This document shows positions 34,930 to 43,707 of a DNA stretch of 64,000 nt, in pieces (the stretch's first letter is position 1; every line of letters begins with the position of its first letter). This DNA comes from CAVSMC01 sp963798655 (GTDB taxonomy: Bacteria > Pseudomonadota > Gammaproteobacteria > Burkholderiales > Casimicrobiaceae), in NCBI GenBank assembly GCA_963798655.1, contig CAWCUH010000004.1, positions 868,001-932,000 of the forward strand. The letters run 5' to 3'. The position numbers were made by a program, and so were the translations under genes. The notes beneath the pieces were generated by a model that was given only the letters and a program-made list of their open reading frames with translations, made no database searches and was not told the origin of the DNA.

Positions 34930-35093
34930 CGGTGTCTCCTACTGCGCGGATGGCGTTTCGACCCGGCACGTCGCGCGCGGTTCGCGTCGGACGCCAGCCG
35001 CGGCGAGCGACGATCGGACGCCCGGCTGGCGGCTCGCGCCGCGCGCCGATGTCCGGTATGCTGTGCAGACGCCATGCACAACGCTGTGCAGCC

Positions 35094-35372
35094 GTGAGCC
35101 ACAAGCACGAACAGCTCGTCCGCGCGATCTTCCACGATCCGGTCAGCGGCAACATCCACTGGCGCGAGATCGAATCGCTGCTCGCGCATCTCGGCGCTGA
35201 AATCGAGCCGCTGTCCGGCGCCCGCATCCGCGTGATGCTGAATCGCATCGAAGGCATCCTGCATCGGCCGCATCATGGCAACACGCTCGGCCGCCAGGAC
35301 ATCCAGCACCTGCGTGAATATCTGGCCCGCGCGCGCGTCACGCCGTCGATGTACGAGAGCGGGCAGAAATGA
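35094..35372 (+). CDS. HicA-like toxin-family protein without a HicB partner
   Basis: 92 aa starting GTG: SHKHEQLVRAIFHDPVSGNIHWREIESLLAHLGAEI... with the HicA-type HRPHHGNTLGRQDIQHLREYL that carries the expected catalytic His. HicA enzymes are mRNA interferases, but this longer solo subfamily has no adjacent antitoxin, so toxicity is doubtful. Immediately upstream a 7-codon ORF (ATG 35074) ends in TGA overlapping the GTG start, inside a TGCACA...TGTGCA palindrome (35076-35091). Confidence 0.7.
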   Translation: MSHKHEQLVRAIFHDPVSGNIHWREIESLLAHLGAEIEPLSGARIRVMLNRIEGILHRPHHGNTLGRQDIQHLREYLARARVTPSMYESGQK

Positions 35373-35376
35373 CGCC

Positions 35377-35455
35377 GCCCCCGCGAACGCGGGGGCCCGG
35401 CGTGTTCGGTCGCAAAGTCGCTGGATTCCCGCTCCCCGCTTGAAACATGCGGGGA
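35377..35455. repeat. Two short mirror repeats upstream of prfC
   Basis: A perfect 9-bp stem (GCCCCCGCG/CGCGGGGGC, 35377-35396) and a 7-bp stem (TCCCCGC/GCGGGGA, 35433-35455), joined by AAAGTCGCTGGATTCCCGC, which also occurs with one change at about 56610-56631. Dispersed intergenic repeat family. Confidence 0.75.
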
Positions 35456-35484
35456 CAAGCTTCGGGGGATGGCGATGGCGCTGG

Positions 35485-35535
35485 TATAATCGGTGTGTTC
35501 TGCCGCCCGCCATTCCGGCCGGCGGCTTTTTTGTT
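35485..35535 (+). promoter_or_regulatory. TATAAT box followed at once by an intrinsic-terminator hairpin in the prfC leader
   Basis: TATAAT sits at 35485-35490 with no good -35. From 35502 a 10-bp stem (one mismatch; 35502-35511 with 35517-35526, loop ATTCC) is followed by six T (35527-35532), only 14 nt before the prfC ATG. A transcript from this promoter would meet a strong terminator before the gene, as in attenuation or a short leader RNA. Confidence 0.6.
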
Positions 35536-35546
35536 TCCGACGTCCG

Positions 35547-37169
35547 ATGAACGACAGCCGCATTGCCGCCGATCTCGAACGCGACGTCGCGCGGCGGCGC
35601 ACGTTCGCGATCATCTCCCACCCGGACGCCGGCAAGACGACGCTCACCGAGAAGCTGCTGCTGTTCGGCGGCGCGATCCAGCTCGCCGGCACCGTGAAGG
35701 CGCGCAAGAGCGCGCGCCACGCGACGTCCGACTGGATGGAGGTCGAGAAGCAGCGCGGCATCTCGGTCACGAGCTCGGTGATGCAGTTCGACTACGCCGG
35801 CCACACGATCAACCTGCTCGACACGCCGGGCCACGAGGACTTCTCCGAGGACACGTACCGCGTGCTGACGGCAGTCGACGCGGCGGTGATGGTGATCGAC
35901 GCGGCGAAGGGCGTCGAGGCGCAAACGATCAAGCTGCTCGACGTGTGCCGGCTGCGCTCGACGCCGATCATCACGTTCGTGAACAAGATGGACCGCGACG
36001 TGCGCGAGCCGCTCGCGCTGCTCGAGGAGATCGAGTCGGTGCTCGCGATCGACTGTGCTCCCGTCACGTGGCCGCTCGGCATGGGCAGGTTCTTCCGTGG
36101 CGTCTATCACCTGCTGCACGATCGGCTGCTGCGCTTCACGGCGGGCGGCGAGCGCGTGAAGGATGACGTCGAGACGATTGAAGGCATCGACAGCCCGCGG
36201 CTCACCGAGCTCTTCGCCGACGAGGTTCCCGCGCTGCGGCACGACGTCGACCTGATCCGCAGCGCGAGCGCGCCGTTCGACGTGACGGCGTTTCTCGCCG
36301 GAACGCAGACGCCGGTGTTCTTCGGCTCGGCGATCAACAACTTCGGCGTGCGCGAGATCCTGCATGCGCTCGTCGAGTGGGCGCCGCCGCCGCAGCCGCG
36401 CGACGGCAGCGCGCGCGTCGTGGCGCCGACCGAGCCGTCGTTCTCCGGCTTTGTCTTCAAGATCCAGGCGAACATGGATCCGAAGCACCGCGACCGCATC
36501 GCGTTCTTCCGGGTTTGCTCGGGCCGCTACGCGCCGGGCATCAAGCTGCGCCACTTGCGCAGCGGCCGCGAGATGAAGATCGGCAACGCGCTCACGTTCA
36601 TGGCGAACGAGCGCGTCGCGAGCGAGGACGCGGTCGCCGGGGACGTCCTCGGCATCCACAACCACGGGCAGCTTTCGATCGGCGACACGCTCACCGAAGG
36701 CGAGCCGCTTGCGTTCAAGGGCATCCCGTATTTCGCACCCGAGCTCTTCCGCGTCGCGCGCCCGCGCGACCCGATGAAGTCGAAGGCGTTGCAAAAAGGG
36801 CTGCAGGAGCTGGGCGAGGAGGGCGCGATCCAGGTATTCGAGATGGCGCAAAGCAACTTGCTGCTGCTCGGCGCCGTCGGGCCGCTGCAGTTCGAGATCG
36901 TCGCCCATCGGCTTGCGACCGAGTACAAGGTCGATGCGCTCTACGAGGCGGCCTCGATCTCGACGGCGCGCTGGCTCACGTTTCCCGACGATGCGACGAG
37001 GCGCCATTTCGAGCGTGAGCAGGCAGCGTCGATCGCAACGGACGTCGACGGAAACCCGGTTTTCCTCGCGACGAACCGCTACAACCTTCAGGTGACGATC
37101 GAGCGCTGGCCGCGCCTCGGCTTTCATGCGACGCGCGAGCACGGCCAGCGGGTGCTGCATACGGCGTGA
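35547..37169 (+). CDS. prfC: Peptide chain release factor 3
   Basis: 540-aa translational GTPase that recycles RF1/RF2 from the ribosome. G1 SHPDAGKTT, G2 region RGISVTSSV, G3 DTPGHEDFS, G4 NKMDRD, and the RF3 C-terminal half (MEVEKQRG..., IQVFEMAQSNLLLLGAVGPLQFEIVAHRL). ATG 35547 gives the usual start MNDSRIAADLERDVARRRTFAII. Confidence 0.97.
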   Translation: MNDSRIAADLERDVARRRTFAIISHPDAGKTTLTEKLLLFGGAIQLAGTVKARKSARHATSDWMEVEKQRGISVTSSVMQFDYAGHTINLLDTPGHEDFSEDTYRVLTAVDAAVMVIDAAKGVEAQTIKLLDVCRLRSTPIITFVNKMDRDVREPLALLEEIESVLAIDCAPVTWPLGMGRFFRGVYHLLHDRLLRFTAGGERVKDDVETIEGIDSPRLTELFADEVPALRHDVDLIRSASAPFDVTAFLAGTQTPVFFGSAINNFGVREILHALVEWAPPPQPRDGSARVVAPTEPSFSGFVFKIQANMDPKHRDRIAFFRVCSGRYAPGIKLRHLRSGREMKIGNALTFMANERVASEDAVAGDVLGIHNHGQLSIGDTLTEGEPLAFKGIPYFAPELFRVARPRDPMKSKALQKGLQELGEEGAIQVFEMAQSNLLLLGAVGPLQFEIVAHRLATEYKVDALYEAASISTARWLTFPDDATRRHFEREQAASIATDVDGNPVFLATNRYNLQVTIERWPRLGFHATREHGQRVLHTA

Positions 37170-37337
37170 GCGAGCACGGACGCGCCGGCGTGCATCTTGT
37201 GCGCGCCGGCCGAGATGGCCATCATTGCAGCTTGGAATCGTCCAGCAGGCGCGCCTTGCGCGGATTCAGGCGAACCCGCTGCGTCGACACAGGTCGAAGC
37301 GCGATCGACCCACGATTCGGAAAGAGATACTGACGCG

Positions 37338-38246
37338 ATGGTGCAGTCGATGCAGAAACGGGTTGCCTGGGTCGTGTCCTTCGCGATCGTCGGCACGCTG
37401 GTTGGCGGCTATTACGCATGGCGTTGGCTCTCATCGCGCGAGGCCGCACCCCCGGTGCTCGAGGCGCCGGCGCGCAGCGCTCCGCCGGTTCTCGCGCCGG
37501 CAGCGCCGCCTCCGATTCGCCATCCGATCGAGCAGGCGCCGACAACGGCCGAGGCGAAGCCGCCGCTGCCGGCACTCGACGCGAGCGACCCCGAGTTTCG
37601 CGACGCTGCGGCCCGCCTGATCGGCCGCGTGCCGTTCACCGAGCTGGTGCGACCGGAGAACCTGATTCGCAACGTCGTCGTGACGGTGGACAACCTACCG
37701 CGCAAGACGGTCCCCGCGAAGCTGTCGCCGCTGAAGCCCGTGCCCGGCGGATTCATCGGCGCAACGGCTGCCCCGCATCCCACGCTCGCCGGCGCCGACG
37801 CATCGCGCTACACGCCTTATGTCACCGCGTTCGAGTCGGCCGACACGCACAAGCTCGTCGCCGTCTATGCGTACTTCTATCCGTTGTTTCAGCAGGCGTA
37901 CCGCGATCTCGGGTATCCCAACGGCTATTTCAACGACCGGCTCGTCGACGCGATCGACGTGATGCTCGCGACGCCGGAGCTCACCGGTCCGGTCGAGCTC
38001 CAGCAGCCGCGCGTGCTCTATCAATTCGCCGACCCCGATCTCGAAGCGCTGCCATCGGGACAGAAGATCCTGTTGCGGATAGGCCCCGAGAACGCCGCGC
38101 GGGTGAAGGCGAAGCTGCGCGATATCCGCCACGCGCTGACAGGCCAGGGCAGCGCCGTGCCGCCGCGGCCGCCGGCGACGCCGGGTGGAGCGGTCAGTGC
38201 GCCATCAGCACCGGCACGGTCATCGACGACAACATCAGGCGGGTGA
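37338..38246 (+). CDS. DUF3014 membrane-anchored protein
   Basis: 302 aa, one TM near residues 10-25 (VAWVVSFAIVGTLVGGYYAW), a Pro/Ala-rich linker, then a periplasmic DUF3014 domain (RLIGRVPFTELVRPENLIRNVVVTVDNLPRKTVPAKLSPLKPVPGGF). Function unknown. AAAGAGA precedes ATG 37338. Its last 53 nt overlap the 3' end of the convergent universal stress gene, an unusually long coding overlap. Confidence 0.88.
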   Translation: MVQSMQKRVAWVVSFAIVGTLVGGYYAWRWLSSREAAPPVLEAPARSAPPVLAPAAPPPIRHPIEQAPTTAEAKPPLPALDASDPEFRDAAARLIGRVPFTELVRPENLIRNVVVTVDNLPRKTVPAKLSPLKPVPGGFIGATAAPHPTLAGADASRYTPYVTAFESADTHKLVAVYAYFYPLFQQAYRDLGYPNGYFNDRLVDAIDVMLATPELTGPVELQQPRVLYQFADPDLEALPSGQKILLRIGPENAARVKAKLRDIRHALTGQGSAVPPRPPATPGGAVSAPSAPARSSTTTSGG

Positions 38247-39033
38247 CGCCGCCGAGCACGCGCTCGGTGAGCCGCGGCCGGCTGTAGCCGCCCATCACGA
38301 TCAGGTCGGCGCCGAGATCGGCCGCCTGCGACAGCAGCAGGTTGCCCGCATCGATGTCGGGCGCCACCTCGCGGCGGAAGCTCGCGACGACGTCGTGTCG
38401 CTCGAGCCACGCGATCACGTGCCGCTCGACCAGCGCGTCGTGCACGTCGACCGACGCCTCGGGCGTCACCGTGACGACGTGGACGCGATCGGCAGCAGCG
38501 AGCAGCGGCAACGCGTCGGCGATCGCCCGGGCCGATTCGCGCGCGTCCTTCCATGCGATGAGCACGACGCGTCCCGGCGAGATCTGGTCGGCGGCGAACG
38601 GCACGAACAGCACCGGACGGCCAGACTGCAGAAGCACCGCGTGCGCGAGCTCGCTCGCAAAGCCCGCTTGCGCGTCGTCAGGCGCAGGTTGTCCCAGAAC
38701 CGTCAGGTCGGCGTAGCGCGCGTGCATGACCGCCGCGTCGAGCGCGTCGCCGGCCGGCGCGCGCCATTCGACGGCCATCAGCGAGGCGCCAGCGCATGCC
38801 GCACGAAAGCGCGCTTCGGCGTCCGCCTGCGCGTCGCCGGACTGCGCGAGCCGCGACGCGACGACATCGGCGGGCATCATCGCCGAGGCGAACGGCGACA
38901 GCTGCCCATGCGGCACGAGATACGCACCGACGAGCTCCGCGTTGAACGCCTGCGCGAGGCGGGCGGCAGACGCCGCGCGCCGATTGCTGCGTTCGCTGCT
39001 GTCCAGGTGCACGAGGATCGACCGATAGTCCAT
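38194..39033 (-). CDS. Universal stress protein, two Usp domains
   Basis: 279 aa: N-terminal Usp half (SILVHLDSSERSNRRAASAARLAQAF..., to about 145) and C-terminal half with the ATP-binding-type GADLIVMGGYSRPRLTERVLGGVTRLMLSSMTVPVLMAH. Cytoplasmic stress/energy sensor of unknown partner. Starts ATG 39033. Next on the same strand upstream is the 70-aa membrane peptide gene, 65 nt away. Confidence 0.92.
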   Translation of the reverse strand: MDYRSILVHLDSSERSNRRAASAARLAQAFNAELVGAYLVPHGQLSPFASAMMPADVVASRLAQSGDAQADAEARFRAACAGASLMAVEWRAPAGDALDAAVMHARYADLTVLGQPAPDDAQAGFASELAHAVLLQSGRPVLFVPFAADQISPGRVVLIAWKDARESARAIADALPLLAAADRVHVVTVTPEASVDVHDALVERHVIAWLERHDVVASFRREVAPDIDAGNLLLSQAADLGADLIVMGGYSRPRLTERVLGGVTRLMLSSMTVPVLMAH

Positions 39034-39097
39034 GGCGGCTTTCGCGAACGGTGTTCCGCCATTGTGCTGCAGCTGCGCACATGCACGTTGACAACGC

Positions 39098-39310
39098 TTA
39101 ATGACCGCCGTGGACATGCGCGGCGATGACCGTCGGTGGCCGATCGTCGTGCGACGCAATGACGCCCGCAACGCCGAGCACGGCTGCGGACAACTGGCCG
39201 GCGAACAGCAGCGCGATCAGCGCGCCGTCCAGGTCGAAGCGCGGGGCGGCCGCTGACCGCGCGCGCGGGACGCTTGCCTCGCGCGTCCAATTCGTGAGAT
39301 GGTTTGCCAT
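39098..39310 (-). CDS. Small single-helix membrane peptide
   Basis: 70 aa: basic N-terminal 28 residues, one hydrophobic helix (LIALLFAGQLSAAVLGVAGVI), short His-containing tail ending HVHGGH. Not recognised. Divergent from the LysR gene, so a possible regulator target, and probably co-transcribed with the stress protein gene. Confidence 0.5.
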   Translation of the reverse strand: MANHLTNWTREASVPRARSAAAPRFDLDGALIALLFAGQLSAAVLGVAGVIASHDDRPPTVIAAHVHGGH

Positions 39311-39369
39311 GTATGCCTCGTGCCGGGTCGCCGTAACGCCTTGCAGTCTAGGAGTGTGCCGTGCGGGCG

Positions 39370-39382
39370 ACAAACGATTTGT
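39370..39382. promoter_or_regulatory. Inverted repeat between the divergent LysR gene and small membrane gene
   Basis: ACAAA-CGA-TTTGT at 39370-39382, about 38 nt upstream of the LysR ATG, with GAATTCAGCTCATATG nearer the start. Position and symmetry suit an autoregulatory LysR-type operator, but the match to the T-N11-A core is only partial. Confidence 0.35.
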
Positions 39383-39419
39383 TTTGCCGGCATGATGTGA
39401 ATTCAGCTCATATGTCGCA

Positions 39420-40400
39420 ATGACCGAACACCTGCCTTCGCTGCCTGCGCTGCGTGCGCTCGACGCGCTCGCGCGAACGGGCAGCCTCACCAGGGCCGCC
39501 GAGTCGCTGTTCGTCACGCATGGCGCGATCAGCCACCAGTTGAAGGCGCTCGAAGCCGAGCTCGGCGTCCCGCTGGTCGTGCGCGTCGGTCGCGGCGTGC
39601 GCCTCACCGACGAGGGCGGCCGGCTTGCGCAGCGCTTCCGCGCGGCGCTCGCGGAGATCGCCGATGCAATGCGCGAGGCGCGCGAGCGGCGCAATCCGCG
39701 CCAGCTCCGCGTCACCGTCATACCGTCGTTTGCCGCCCGCTGGCTGCTGCCGCGGATCGGCCGTTTCATCGCGGCGCACCCGGACATCGACGTCGATGTG
39801 CGCGCGAACGGCGCGATCGCCGACTTTCGCCACGACGACGTCGATTGCGGCATCCGGCACGGCGCGGGCCAGTGGCCAGGCGTGATCGCCGAGCACCTGC
39901 TCGACGACGATTACTTCCCGGTGTGCAGCCCGCGCATCGCCGGCGGCAAACTGCCGCGCACGCCGGGCGATCTCGCGAGCTACACGCTGCTTCGCGGCGA
40001 CAACGAGTTCTGGCAGCCGTGGTTCGCGGCGGCCGGGCTCGACTGGCCGGAGCCGTCGCGCGGGCCGATGTTCAGCGACTCGGCGCACATGATGCAGGCG
40101 GCCGCCGAAGGGCAGGGGGTCGCGCTCGGCCGGCAGACGCTTCTCGGCAACGACCTAGTGAACGGCGTGCTGGTGCGCCTGTTCGACATCAGCGTGCGCT
40201 CGCCGTATCGCACGTTCCTCGTCTATCCGCCGCGGCTCGCCGACTCGCCGAAGCTCGCGGTGTTCCGCCAGTGGTTGCGCGACGAGATTGCCGCCGACGG
40301 CGGCCCCGCTACTTCGGCGCCGCCGCGCCGTAGTTCGTCGAAAGGTAGTCGACGACCTTCGGCTGATCGGCCGCCGGGATCTGCGCGCCGTACGCCTTGA
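39420..40400 (+). CDS. LysR-type transcriptional regulator (GcvA-like)
   Basis: 326 aa. N-terminal winged HTH (LPSLPALRALDALARTGSLTRAAESLFVTHGAISHQLKALEAELG), effector-binding domain of the GcvA/AmpR branch (TVIPSFAARWLLPRIGRFIAAHPDIDVDVR). The C-terminal extension past about residue 295 is low complexity and runs 92 nt antisense over the sorB-like gene; the stop may lie further than in relatives. Confidence 0.9.
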   Translation: MTEHLPSLPALRALDALARTGSLTRAAESLFVTHGAISHQLKALEAELGVPLVVRVGRGVRLTDEGGRLAQRFRAALAEIADAMREARERRNPRQLRVTVIPSFAARWLLPRIGRFIAAHPDIDVDVRANGAIADFRHDDVDCGIRHGAGQWPGVIAEHLLDDDYFPVCSPRIAGGKLPRTPGDLASYTLLRGDNEFWQPWFAAAGLDWPEPSRGPMFSDSAHMMQAAAEGQGVALGRQTLLGNDLVNGVLVRLFDISVRSPYRTFLVYPPRLADSPKLAVFRQWLRDEIAADGGPATSAPPRRSSSKGSRRPSADRPPGSARRTP

Positions 40401-40608
40401 TCATCTTCTGCACTTCGGCTTCCCAGGTCTGCCTGCTCATGAAGGGCGAGTTCGACTGGATGTAGTCGAGGCTGTGGCACGTCGAGCAGTAGCCGATGAC
40501 CTGGTCGCGCCCGGCGCCCGGCTTCAACTGGACCGACGACTCGTCGGCGGCGTACGCGACCAGCGCGGTCGCGACGAGCGCGGCGCCTGCAACGATCGTT
40601 CGCTTCAT
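40309..40608 (-). CDS. sorB: Small c-type cytochrome (sulfite dehydrogenase subunit B-like)
   Basis: 99 aa, signal peptide to about residue 20, single haem C41-S-T-C44-H45 and likely axial Met57 (SPFMSRQTW). Sits 11 nt after the molybdoenzyme gene, the SorA-SorB order; it would take electrons from sulfite oxidation. Start ATG 40608. Confidence 0.88.
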   Translation of the reverse strand: MKRTIVAGAALVATALVAYAADESSVQLKPGAGRDQVIGYCSTCHSLDYIQSNSPFMSRQTWEAEVQKMIKAYGAQIPAADQPKVVDYLSTNYGAAAPK

Positions 40609-40619
40609 CGCCGTCTCCG

Positions 40620-41819
40620 TCATGCCGCGACGAGCGTTATCCGCTGCATCACGTTGTTGTGATAACCGGCCGGGTTGAAGATCAGCTCGGACGTCTGCGT
40701 CGCGCCCTGGCGGTTGGTCGCGCGCGCCGACACGACGAGTTCGCCCGCGCGCTCGGGTCGCAGCCGAAAACGCCACGTGCGAAACGAGAAGCGGCCGAGA
40801 TCGTCGCCGAGATCCGCCGCGCTCCATGTTCGGCCGCCGTCGGTCGACACGTCGACGCTGCGGATGCCGTAGCCGGCGTCCCACGCGACGCCGCGCACGT
40901 CGGTGTCCTGGCCGACCCCGATTCGCTGGCCGTCGCGAACGTTGGTGATCAGCGAGTTCACGACCATCTCGGTGATCGGCGTCGATGCGTCGCTCTCCTG
41001 CGTCGTGAAGCGGTCGGCGAACGCGAACTTGCCCTTCGGGACGCGGTATGCGGTGTTCATCCAGAACGTTTCGAGCGGCTTGTCGAGCGCGTCGATCGAC
41101 ACGAGCTGCTTCATCCAGTACGTCGCGGTCCAGCCCGGAACGATCACGCGCACCGGCGCGCCGTTCAGATGCGGCAGCGGCTCGCCGTTCATCTCCCAGG
41201 CGACGAGCGTGTTCTCGTCGAGCGCCTTCCAGATCGGAATGCTCTTGTGGAAATCGGGCGTTCCGGCGACGACACCGGAGTCGGCACCGTCGAAGGCGAT
41301 CTCGACGGCGTCCTTCTTCACGCCGGCCTTTTGCAGCACGTCGCGCAGCCGCGCGCCTTTCCAGCGCGCATTGCCCATCGCGCCGTAGCCCCATTCGACG
41401 CCGGGCACGTGGGGCTCCGAGAGTCCGCGCCGGTTGCCGCTGCATTGGCAGACCGCGACGAGCTCGGCGGGCTGGAATGACTTCTTCAGGTCGTCCAGCG
41501 AATACTCCGCGGCGGTCGTCGCCGCTGCGCCGCCGACCCGAAGCCGCCACTTCTGCACGTCGACTTCGGGAATGTTCGCGAGATGCCAGCGGACGAAGAA
41601 CGCGCGGTTGGGCGTGATCGCGGAATCGAAGAGCTCGACCGGCGTCTCGTAATTCGGGGGCCGGAACGCGCGCTTGATCAGCGCGACCTTGCCGGCGGTC
41701 GTCTCGAGCGTTCCGCTTTCGGCGGCGCCCGCCGGGACGCCGGTGCCGCCGGCATGTCGCGCGTAGAACGCGGCGGCGGCGCTGCCGCCGGTGGCGAGCA
41801 GGAACGTTCGACGATCCAT
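40620..41819 (-). CDS. sorA: Sulfite dehydrogenase molybdenum subunit (SorA-like)
   Basis: 399 aa periplasmic molybdoenzyme. Twin-arginine-like start MDRRTFLLATGG, sulfite-oxidase Moco domain with Cys ligand in AVCQCSGNRRG (C126), GYGAMGNARWKG, and a C-terminal Mo-oxidoreductase dimerisation domain (GIRSVDVSTDGGRTWSAA). GGAGGCTGCG precedes ATG 41819. Paired with the cytochrome gene. Confidence 0.9.
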   Translation of the reverse strand: MDRRTFLLATGGSAAAAFYARHAGGTGVPAGAAESGTLETTAGKVALIKRAFRPPNYETPVELFDSAITPNRAFFVRWHLANIPEVDVQKWRLRVGGAAATTAAEYSLDDLKKSFQPAELVAVCQCSGNRRGLSEPHVPGVEWGYGAMGNARWKGARLRDVLQKAGVKKDAVEIAFDGADSGVVAGTPDFHKSIPIWKALDENTLVAWEMNGEPLPHLNGAPVRVIVPGWTATYWMKQLVSIDALDKPLETFWMNTAYRVPKGKFAFADRFTTQESDASTPITEMVVNSLITNVRDGQRIGVGQDTDVRGVAWDAGYGIRSVDVSTDGGRTWSAADLGDDLGRFSFRTWRFRLRPERAGELVVSARATNRQGATQTSELIFNPAGYHNNVMQRITLVAA

Positions 41820-41907
41820 CGCAGCCTCCTCCAAGGGACAAAGGCGCCGCCGCCTTCTGTGGGCCGGCGTACGTGCTTCGAACGTTAATGTGACGCCGCC
41901 GGTGCTG

Positions 41908-43107
41908 TCAATGCGCCGGCGCCTGGCCGGCGCGAAGCAATGCCAGCGTGTGCCGCGCGATCACGAGTTCCTCGTCGGTCGGAATCACCCAGACGGCGAC
42001 GCGACTGGTGGCGGTCGAGATGCGCGGCCCGTGCACCGAGTTCGCGATCGCATCGAGCTCGACGCCGAGCCACGCCGACATCCGGCACACGCGCTCGCGT
42101 ATCGGCACCGCGTTCTCGCCGATGCCCGCGGTGAACACGATCGCGTCGACGCCGCCGAGCGCCGCGGCGAGCGAGCCGAGCTCGCGGCCGATGCGGCAGA
42201 CGAAGTAGTCGATCGCGCATTTCGCGTGCACGTCGTCGCTCGCGAGCAGCACGCGCATGTCGCTCGAGATGCCGGACACGCCGAGAAGGCCGGAGCGTTG
42301 ATAGAGCAGCTGCTCGACGGCATGCACGTCCATGCCGAGCTCGTCGATCATGTACAGCACGGCTCCCGGATCGAGCGAGCCGCAGCGCGTTCCCATCGGC
42401 AGCCCTTCGAGCGCGGTGAATCCCATCGACGTCGCGACGCTGCGCGCACCGCGCAGCGCACACGCGCTCGCGCCGTTGCCCAAATGGAGCACGATCGTGC
42501 GGCCGGCGGCGGCGTGCGGATCGACGTGCGGCAGCGACGTCGCGATCGACTCGTACGACAGACCGTGAAAGCCGTATCGACGCACGCCGCGCTCGGCGAT
42601 GTCTCGCGGCAGCGCGTACATCTTCGAGACCGCCGGCTGCGTGTGGTGGAACGCCGTGTCGAAGCATGCGACCTGCGGCAGGTCCGGCGCCGCGTCGAGC
42701 AGCGCCCGTATCGCCGCGAGATTGTGCGGCTGGTGCAGCGGCGCGAGCGGGTTCAATCGCTCGAGATCGGAGAGAACAGCGCGGTCCACGCACACCGGCG
42801 TCACGTAGTCGACGCCGCCGTGGACGACGCGGTGACCGACGGCGCGCAGCCGATGCTCGCCGAGCTGCTCGCGCACGAACTCGGCGATGTGCGGCAAGGC
42901 ACCCGCGTGTCCGAGCGGCGTGCCGTCGGGCCAGCGCCGCTCGGCGATGCACGCACCGCCGGCGTCGAACGCCTTGAAATGCGGGGCGGTGGAGATTTCC
43001 TCGATGCCGCCGTGCGCGAGCCGCGCGAGATCGCGACCGCGCTCTACGTAGAGCGAGAACTTGATGCTCGACGAGCCGGCGTTGACGACGGCGATCGCGT
43101 CGGCCAT
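41908..43107 (-). CDS. ackA: Acetate kinase
   Basis: 399 aa, ASKHA fold: NAGSSSIKFS phosphate-1 motif, HRVVHGG, FDTAFHHTQP, GNGASACALRGARS, TAGIGENAVPIRE. Interconverts acetate/ATP and acetyl phosphate. AAAGAGGTCGCC before ATG 43107. No pta gene is adjacent; a maturation protease gene follows upstream in the same direction. Confidence 0.95.
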   Translation of the reverse strand: MADAIAVVNAGSSSIKFSLYVERGRDLARLAHGGIEEISTAPHFKAFDAGGACIAERRWPDGTPLGHAGALPHIAEFVREQLGEHRLRAVGHRVVHGGVDYVTPVCVDRAVLSDLERLNPLAPLHQPHNLAAIRALLDAAPDLPQVACFDTAFHHTQPAVSKMYALPRDIAERGVRRYGFHGLSYESIATSLPHVDPHAAAGRTIVLHLGNGASACALRGARSVATSMGFTALEGLPMGTRCGSLDPGAVLYMIDELGMDVHAVEQLLYQRSGLLGVSGISSDMRVLLASDDVHAKCAIDYFVCRIGRELGSLAAALGGVDAIVFTAGIGENAVPIRERVCRMSAWLGVELDAIANSVHGPRISTATSRVAVWVIPTDEELVIARHTLALLRAGQAPAH

Positions 43108-43151
43108 GGCGACCTCTTTAGGCAGCTGGCGCCGCCATGGCGGCGCGCGCG

Positions 43152-43649
43152 TCAATCAGCCGAGGTTAACACGCGAGCGTGCGCCGTCAGCATGGCGGCG
43201 GCCGCGTCGACGTTTTGCACTGCCTGCGCCGACAGCGGCGCGCGCCGCTGGAACGCATAGCCGCGCACGACGAGCCGTTGCGATCGCGGCACGGCGGCGC
43301 CGAGATGCGCGCACAAGTCGAGCAGCGCCGCCGGCGATATCGTTTGCACGTGCGCTCGCTCGTCGGCGCGAGCCGCCAGCGCGACGAGATCGAACGGCTC
43401 GGTCGCGTCGCTCGACGCCTCGACGAACACCAGGTGCCGCCGGCCGAGGATGTCGAGGACGTGTCCGGATTCGAGGTCGACGTCGGTGATGACGTCCACA
43501 CCCGGCAGGCCGAGCGCGCCGACGCGCTGTGCGACCAGTGGTCCGATCGCCGCGTCGCCGCGGTCCGGATCGCCAATGCCGATGACGAGCAGCGGCGCGA
43601 TCGGGCCGTCGACCGTCGCGGTGTCGAATGCACCGGGCTCAGGATCCAT
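43152..43649 (-). CDS. Hydrogenase-maturation-type (HyaD/HycI-like) endopeptidase
   Basis: 165 aa. N-terminal LLVIGIGDPDRGDAAIGPLVAQRV and DVESGHVLD-type residues (DVDLESGHVLDILGRRHLVFVEA) match the nickel-site proteases that trim hydrogenase large subunits. No hydrogenase or hyp genes are in the window, so it is either an orphan or has a different target. 44 nt upstream of ackA in the same orientation. Confidence 0.82.
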   Translation of the reverse strand: MDPEPGAFDTATVDGPIAPLLVIGIGDPDRGDAAIGPLVAQRVGALGLPGVDVITDVDLESGHVLDILGRRHLVFVEASSDATEPFDLVALAARADERAHVQTISPAALLDLCAHLGAAVPRSQRLVVRGYAFQRRAPLSAQAVQNVDAAAAMLTAHARVLTSAD

Positions 43650-43707
43650 GCCGTCATGATCGCCGCGAGCCGCGCTCGCCGCCGTGATGTAAGTCAACCG
43701 AGAGCCG

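Noticed and set aside
32618..35257. Long minus-strand frame spanning dinB start, the secreted gene and creA region
   Set aside because: Biased composition and no motifs; conflicts with three recognised genes.
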